A stretch of 64,000 nt of DNA. Origin: Burkholderiaceae bacterium DAT-1 (lineage in GTDB: Bacteria; Pseudomonadota; Gammaproteobacteria; Burkholderiales; Chitinimonadaceae). Positions 59,309 through 64,000 of this stretch are shown here, piece after piece. The position numbers and the translations under genes were made by a program. Every line of letters begins with the position of its first letter. Positions within the stretch are counted from its first letter, which is position 1. Where the stretch lies: the NCBI GenBank assembly GCA_019084025.1, contig JAHRBI010000007.1, forward strand, positions 310,001-374,000. Reading direction: 5' to 3'. The notes beneath the pieces were generated by a model. It saw only the letters and a program-made list of their open reading frames with translations, ran no database searches and was not told the DNA's origin.

Positions 59309-61216
59309 CTAGCGCCAGTCGCCCCTCATCTGGCGGACAGTTTGTTCGAGTGAAACGGCCGTTACTGCGTCCGCAGCAACCGACTCACCAATCACGAGCT
59401 CTATTCTGGCTCGAAAACGGCGCGGTAACTTCAGCATGGCTTCTCCATCCTTTCGGCTGAAAAAGCTCCCCCATAGTCCCCGCAAAGCCATAGGTATAAC
59501 CGGAACAGGTGTTCGATTGACGATTTCCTCTACACCGCTGCGAAACGGGTTCATCTCGCCATTCCGGGTAATCTGACCTTCCGGAAAGATACATACGACT
59601 TCGCCCTGTTGCAGGTATTCGGCAATACGATCAAACGCTTTTGCCTTCATGGCCGGGTCTTCCTTTGCTGACGCAATTGGAATCGCACCGGCTGTTTTAA
59701 AGATAAAGTTAAGCACTGGCACCTTAAAAATTCGGTGATCCATCACAAAGCGGACGGGACGACGAATCGATCCTGCGACAATTAAGGCGTCCATAAAACT
59801 AATATGGTTACATACGAGAACACAGGGACCTTCATCCGGAATATGTTCGATATTTGAGAGCCGGATGCGATACATCAGACTGGTCATGATCCACACCAGG
59901 AAGCGCATCAGGAATTCCGGAATCAGGCGGAAAATATAGATGCAAACCACCGCGTTCAGCACTGCAATCACCATGAATAACACCGGAATACTGATCCCCT
60001 GCGACAGCAATAGACCACTAAAACCTGCAGCAACTACCATAAACAATGAGTTGAGGATGTTATTGGCGGCAATGATGCGCGAACGATTTTCCGGCTCGCT
60101 TTCAATTTGAATCAGCGCATACAAGGGCACAATAAAGAAGCCGCCGAAGAGCCCAATCATCGCCAAATCAAACATCACGCGAATCACAGACGCGTGCTCA
60201 AACACTTGGTGGATCGTCAGTCCGGCAATGGGGTGCGCAGGAACGGCGAACATGATATCGGCGGCAAAGAGCGTCAATCCGATGGAACCGAACGGCACCA
60301 GCCCGATCTCGACCTTATGCCCTGACATTTTTTCACATAGCACCGATCCAAGCCCGATACCGATCGAGAAAATGGCCATCATCAGCGTATAGACTTCAGG
60401 ATTTCCGCCGAGAATATCTCTTGAAAGAACAGGCAGCTGGGTTAGGAAAACTGCGCCAAAGAACCAGAACCAGGAAATGCCCATCAGGGAATTGAAGACC
60501 GTCGGATTGTTTGAGGCGTGCTTGATAATGGTCCATGTACCAGACAATGGCGCAATTTTTACATCCTTGGCCAGTGAAGGTGCCTTGGGCATGGTCAAGC
60601 TGGTGGCGAAACCCAGTATCGCAACCCCCACGCAGATGGATGCAATTAGCCATCCGTTACTACCGGCATGTTCGACCAGCAAAGTCCCGCCAATTTGGCC
60701 TAGCAGAATGGCAATAAAGGTACCCATTTCCACCATGCCATTGCCGCCGAGTAATTCATGCTCACCCAGATATTGCGGCAAGATGGAATATTTGAGCGGG
60801 CCGAACAGGGCGGAATGCACCCCGAGCAGGAACAGACACACCATCAGGATGCCCGCCTCATGCAGGATGAAGCCCGCACCGGCCAGCAGCATGATTCCGA
60901 TTTCCAGGAGCTTGATCATCTGGGCCAGACGCGCTTTGTCGTACATTTCGGCAAGCTGGCCGGCAATCGCCGAAAATAGGAAGAACGGAAGGATAAAGAC
61001 GCCAGCGGCAAGGTTGACCAGCGTTTGCGCATTTTGACCTGCAAAGCTCAAACCAAAGAAGGTAATCATTACCAGCATGGCGTTCTTAAACAGATTGTCG
61101 TTGAACGCGCCGAGGAACTGCGTGAGGAACAGGGGAAGAAAACGGCGCGTGCCAAGTAATGCAAACTGGTTGGGCGTTTCGTGAGGAGCGGGTACAGACG
61201 TCTGTTTAGCATTCAT
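59309..61216 (-). CDS. LplT-like MFS transporter fused to a PlsC-type acyltransferase
   Basis: 635 aa. Residues ~20-430 form a 12-helix major facilitator domain beginning FLTQFLGAFNDNLFKNA, the LplT (lysophospholipid flippase) signature. Residues ~450-635 form a 1-acyl-glycerol-3-phosphate acyltransferase domain: NHISFMDAL (HX4D), FPEGQITRNGEM, and VPVIPMALRG. The likely job is lysophospholipid uptake coupled to re-acylation. E. coli uses separate LplT and Aas; the AMP-ligase part of Aas is absent here. It is monocistronic and divergent from kbl. Confidence 0.92.
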   Translation of the reverse strand: MNAKQTSVPAPHETPNQFALLGTRRFLPLFLTQFLGAFNDNLFKNAMLVMITFFGLSFAGQNAQTLVNLAAGVFILPFFLFSAIAGQLAEMYDKARLAQMIKLLEIGIMLLAGAGFILHEAGILMVCLFLLGVHSALFGPLKYSILPQYLGEHELLGGNGMVEMGTFIAILLGQIGGTLLVEHAGSNGWLIASICVGVAILGFATSLTMPKAPSLAKDVKIAPLSGTWTIIKHASNNPTVFNSLMGISWFWFFGAVFLTQLPVLSRDILGGNPEVYTLMMAIFSIGIGLGSVLCEKMSGHKVEIGLVPFGSIGLTLFAADIMFAVPAHPIAGLTIHQVFEHASVIRVMFDLAMIGLFGGFFIVPLYALIQIESEPENRSRIIAANNILNSLFMVVAAGFSGLLLSQGISIPVLFMVIAVLNAVVCIYIFRLIPEFLMRFLVWIMTSLMYRIRLSNIEHIPDEGPCVLVCNHISFMDALIVAGSIRRPVRFVMDHRIFKVPVLNFIFKTAGAIPIASAKEDPAMKAKAFDRIAEYLQQGEVVCIFPEGQITRNGEMNPFRSGVEEIVNRTPVPVIPMALRGLWGSFFSRKDGEAMLKLPRRFRARIELVIGESVAADAVTAVSLEQTVRQMRGDWR

Positions 61217-61404
61217 AGGGTTGACCGGCTGTCTTTTGTGATTGGCACAAGACTACCAGTTACTTACCGTTCGTCGCCAGTTTCAGACGAAAATCTTGCT
61301 GCACTGTGCTTAGGCAGGCACGCCAAGGCGGTGTAAAATGGAGCACTCTATCCCAAATGCAAACCCCGCACACAGCACATGACGGGGACACCCAAGGAGT
61401 CAGC

Positions 61405-62607
61405 ATGACCCAAGCCTTTCTTGCCCACCTCGAATCCGAGCTTGCCGCAGTGAAAGAAGCGGGCTTTTTCAAGCCTGAACGTGTGATTGCCAGCCATCAG
61501 CGCGCCGATATCAAGTTGCGTGATGGCAAGGAAGTCCTGAATTTCTGCGCAAACAATTATCTCGGTCTGGCAGACGATCCCCGTCTGATTGCTGCCGCCA
61601 AAAAGGGCGTAGATGACTATGGCTATGGCGTGGCGTCCGTCCGTTTTATCTGCGGTACGCAAACTGTTCATAAAGATCTGGAAGCGGCGATTTCCGGCTT
61701 TCTGAAAACCGAAGACACCATTCTGTATTCCAGCTGTTTCGATGCCAATGGCGGTGTGTTCGAGACGCTGCTTGGCGAAGCCGACGCAGTGATTTCAGAC
61801 GAACTCAATCACGCTTCCATCATTGATGGCGTACGGTTGTGTAAAGCACAGCGTTATCGCTACAAAAACAATGACATGGCCGATCTGGAAGCGCAGCTGA
61901 TTGCTGCGACGGAGAAGGGTGCACGCTTCAAGCTGATCGTGACCGATGGCGTGTTTTCCATGGATGGCTTTATTGCCGATCTGAAATCCGTTTGCGATCT
62001 GGCCGATAAATATGGTGCGCTGGTCATGGTGGACGATTCCCATGCGGTGGGCTTTATCGGTAAAAATGGACACGGCACGCCTGAACATTGCGGCGTAGAA
62101 GGCCGCGTGGATATCTATACAGGCACGCTGGGTAAGGCACTGGGTGGTGCGTCCGGCGGGTATGTGTCCGGCCGCAAGCAAATCGTCGAATGGCTGCGTC
62201 AGCGCTCACGTCCCTATCTGTTTTCTAACTCACTGGCACCTAGCATTACGGCCGCGAGTCTGGAAGTGTTCCGCATCCTCGAAGCAGATGGTGCCCGTCT
62301 GCGCGCCAAGCTGAAGGCCAATGCCGAACTGTTCCGCAGCAAAATGAGTGCGGCCGGCTTTACGCTGGCTCCGGGCGAACACGCCATTATTCCCGTGATG
62401 CTGGGCGATGCGCGCGTAGCTGGTGAAATGGCGGCCAAGCTGCTTGATCATGGCATTTATGTGATTGGCTTTAGTTATCCGGTCGTACCGAAGGGCAAGG
62501 CTCGTATCCGCACCCAGATGAGCGCTGCGCATGATCCGGAACATATCGAACGTGTCGTAGCTGCATTTATCGCAGTGGGTAAGGAATTAGGCGTCATTCC
62601 GGCGTGA
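61405..62607 (+). CDS. kbl: Glycine C-acetyltransferase (2-amino-3-ketobutyrate CoA ligase)
   Basis: 400 aa. A PLP enzyme that splits 2-amino-3-oxobutyrate with CoA into glycine and acetyl-CoA, the second step of threonine degradation. The PLP Lys is K244 in [14 protein letters not shown], with [11 protein letters not shown] and [11 protein letters not shown] as cofactor contacts. The start at 61405 has AAGGAG upstream; 33 open codons before it have no likeness. It forms an operon with tdh. Confidence 0.97.
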   Translation: MTQAFLAHLESELAAVKEAGFFKPERVIASHQRADIKLRDGKEVLNFCANNYLGLADDPRLIAAAKKGVDDYGYGVASVRFICGTQTVHKDLEAAISGFLKTEDTILYSSCFDANGGVFETLLGEADAVISDELNHASIIDGVRLCKAQRYRYKNNDMADLEAQLIAATEKGARFKLIVTDGVFSMDGFIADLKSVCDLADKYGALVMVDDSHAVGFIGKNGHGTPEHCGVEGRVDIYTGTLGKALGGASGGYVSGRKQIVEWLRQRSRPYLFSNSLAPSITAASLEVFRILEADGARLRAKLKANAELFRSKMSAAGFTLAPGEHAIIPVMLGDARVAGEMAAKLLDHGIYVIGFSYPVVPKGKARIRTQMSAAHDPEHIERVVAAFIAVGKELGVIPA

Positions 62608-62611
62608 CCTG

Positions 62612-62654
62612 TGAAATATGAAAGGTGGGACGTGCTGACTGTGCACGTTTCATC
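62612..62654 (+). repeat. GTGAAA-type inverted repeat between kbl and tdh
   Basis: TGAAAGGTG (62620-62628) and CACGTTTCA (62645-62653) pair with the same single G-G mismatch as the element at 30576-30620. Only the loop differs. Confidence 0.55.
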
Positions 62655-62675
62655 TTGGAAAGAAGAGATCGCAAC

Positions 62676-63701
62676 ATGAAAGCATTGGTAAAGGCAGAAG
62701 CCGCTCCGGGATTAACGCTGCAACGCGTCAAGAAGCCGGAAGTAGGGCACAACGACCTGCTGATCAAGATTCGCAAGACCGCCATCTGCGGCACGGATAT
62801 CCATATCTGGAAGTGGGACGACTGGGCGCAAAAGACCATTCCGGTCGGCATGCACGTTGGTCACGAGTATGTGGGTGAAGTTGTGGGCATGGGCTCGGAA
62901 GTACGCGGTTTTGCTGTGGGTGACCGTGTATCAGGCGAAGGCCATATCGTGTGCGGCTACTGCCGTAACTGCCGTGCCGGACGCGTGCATCTGTGCCGAA
63001 ACACGACCGGTGTAGGTGTAAACCGCGAAGGCGCATTTGCAGAATATCTGGTGATTCCAGCGTTCAACGCCTTCAAGATTCCTGACGATATTCCGGATGA
63101 AATTGCATCGATTCTCGATCCGTTCGGCAATGCAACCCATACGGCGCTGAGCTTTGATCTGGTGGGCGAGGATGTACTGATTACCGGCGCCGGCCCGATT
63201 GGCATCATGGCTGCGGCGATCTGCAAGCATGTTGGTGCACGTCATGTGGTGATCACGGATGTGAACGACTACCGTCTTGATCTCGCCAAGAAGATGGGCG
63301 CCACGCGCGCGGTCAATGTCGCAAAGGAAAATCTTCAGGATGTGATGGCCGAACTGAAGATGACCGAAGGCTTTGATGTAGGTCTGGAAATGTCCGGCAA
63401 TCCACAAGCCTTCCGTGGCATGCTCGAAGCCATGAATCACGGTGGCAAGATTGCGCTGCTGGGTATTCCGCCTGGCGATACCTCGATTGACTGGAATCAG
63501 GTGATCTTCAAAGGCCTGATTATCAAGGGTATCTATGGTCGTGAGATGTTCGAAACCTGGTACAAGATGGCCGCGATGCTGCAGTCTGGTCTTGATTTGA
63601 GTCCGATGATTACGCATCGTTTCCCGGTGGATGAATTTGAGGCCGGTTTTGCAGCGATGCTGTCAGGGCAGTCAGGCAAGGTCATATTAGACTGGTCCTG
63701 A
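62676..63701 (+). CDS. tdh: L-threonine 3-dehydrogenase
   Basis: 341 aa, the same length as in E. coli. It oxidises threonine to 2-amino-3-oxobutyrate with NAD. Catalytic zinc ligands C38 (AICGTD), H63 and E64 (GHEY). Structural zinc C93, C96, C99 and C107 ([15 protein letters not shown]). The Rossmann motif is [12 protein letters not shown]. It follows kbl by 68 bases, across the repeat element, and is followed by a terminator. Confidence 0.98.
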   Translation: MKALVKAEAAPGLTLQRVKKPEVGHNDLLIKIRKTAICGTDIHIWKWDDWAQKTIPVGMHVGHEYVGEVVGMGSEVRGFAVGDRVSGEGHIVCGYCRNCRAGRVHLCRNTTGVGVNREGAFAEYLVIPAFNAFKIPDDIPDEIASILDPFGNATHTALSFDLVGEDVLITGAGPIGIMAAAICKHVGARHVVITDVNDYRLDLAKKMGATRAVNVAKENLQDVMAELKMTEGFDVGLEMSGNPQAFRGMLEAMNHGGKIALLGIPPGDTSIDWNQVIFKGLIIKGIYGREMFETWYKMAAMLQSGLDLSPMITHRFPVDEFEAGFAAMLSGQSGKVILDWS

Positions 63702-63730
63702 TAATCCAAGGCTGTGTTTGAAAACTAAGA

Positions 63731-63757
63731 AGAGTGCACGTGTGTGCGCTCTTTTTT
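63731..63757 (+). terminator. Intrinsic terminator of kbl-tdh
   Basis: AGAGTGCAC-GTGT-GTGCGCTCT (one G-U pair), then six T in total. Confidence 0.88.
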
Positions 63758-64000
63758 CATCTGATTACGTATACCTCAGCATTTCGCGGTGCTGGCGCAG
63801 TGCCATGACTGGGCCATGCAACGCAACACTCTAGAAGCTACCAGAAGTGCGCATAATTTACATTATGTAAGTAGATGTTCATTCATCAATCAAACCCCTA
63901 TCCCTGATGACGTCTGTTTAACTAAAACTGTACGCATTTTTAAACTAATTTTGTACTTCCTAAAGAAATATTGTGCGTAGCATCTACGGCAAAATTCTAA
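63758..64000. other. Right edge, no gene seen
   Basis: The last ~240 bases are AT-rich. A 63-codon frame at 63789-63980 has no ribosome site or family likeness and is not called. Confidence 0.5.

Overview
The window looks like a chromosomal segment of a betaproteobacterium, most likely of the Neisseriales (Chromobacterium / Chitinibacter type). The main reason is gene order. mdh lies divergent from a GntR regulator, which is followed by sdhC-sdhD-sdhA-sdhB-sdhE-gltA-sucA-sucB-lpdA-sucC-sucD on one strand. A leuC - entericidin - leuD - leuB - asd block also fits. GC is moderate by eye, genes are densely packed, Shine-Dalgarno sites are usual, and many operons end in clear intrinsic terminators. 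I see no tRNA, rRNA, insertion sequence, integrase or CRISPR array.

Layout. 1-2713 (minus): a repeat-rich RCC1-like lipoprotein and, downstream, an S8 serine protease cut by the window edge. 3046-5637 (minus): acnB. 6249-10701: hemerythrin-like protein, trmJ, suhB, a MutS-related ATPase and a GNAT acetyltransferase. 10841-16585: a very large alpha-2-macroglobulin-like protein. 16649-17608: a zinc-ribbon membrane protein (DUF3667-like). 17714-32732: the central-metabolism cluster. It encodes malate dehydrogenase, succinate dehydrogenase and its flavinylation factor, citrate synthase, 2-oxoglutarate dehydrogenase E1/E2/E3 and succinyl-CoA synthetase; with acnB this is most of the TCA cycle. 32891-40408: a chemoreceptor, a periplasmic thioredoxin-like protein, an orphan fimbrial adhesin in an AT-rich pocket, an L,D-transpeptidase and a TPR protein. 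40622-49540: glnS, an HD-domain protein, an unknown gene, hemE, priA and a NatA/NatB-type ABC exporter. 49719-54202: secreted or envelope proteins (NHL lipoprotein, GH18 chitinase, MlaC, outer-membrane protein). 54359-59113: leucine biosynthesis and asd. 59309-63701: an LplT/PlsC fusion and the kbl-tdh threonine-degradation operon.

The observations most worth a second look are mostly non-coding. Each intercistronic gap from sdhE to sucC that exceeds about 60 bases holds a hairpin without a U-tract, which suggests mRNA punctuation inside the TCA operon. GntR/HutC-type operator sequences (GTNTANAC) lie both between mdh and gntR and upstream of sdhC. A promoter-like sequence, a 14-codon reading frame and three hairpins form a candidate small transcript at 37724-37975. 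Two DnaA-box matches lie in the AT-rich hemE-priA gap. An unknown gene at 42947-43603 looks leaderless. No clear defence or mobile system was found.
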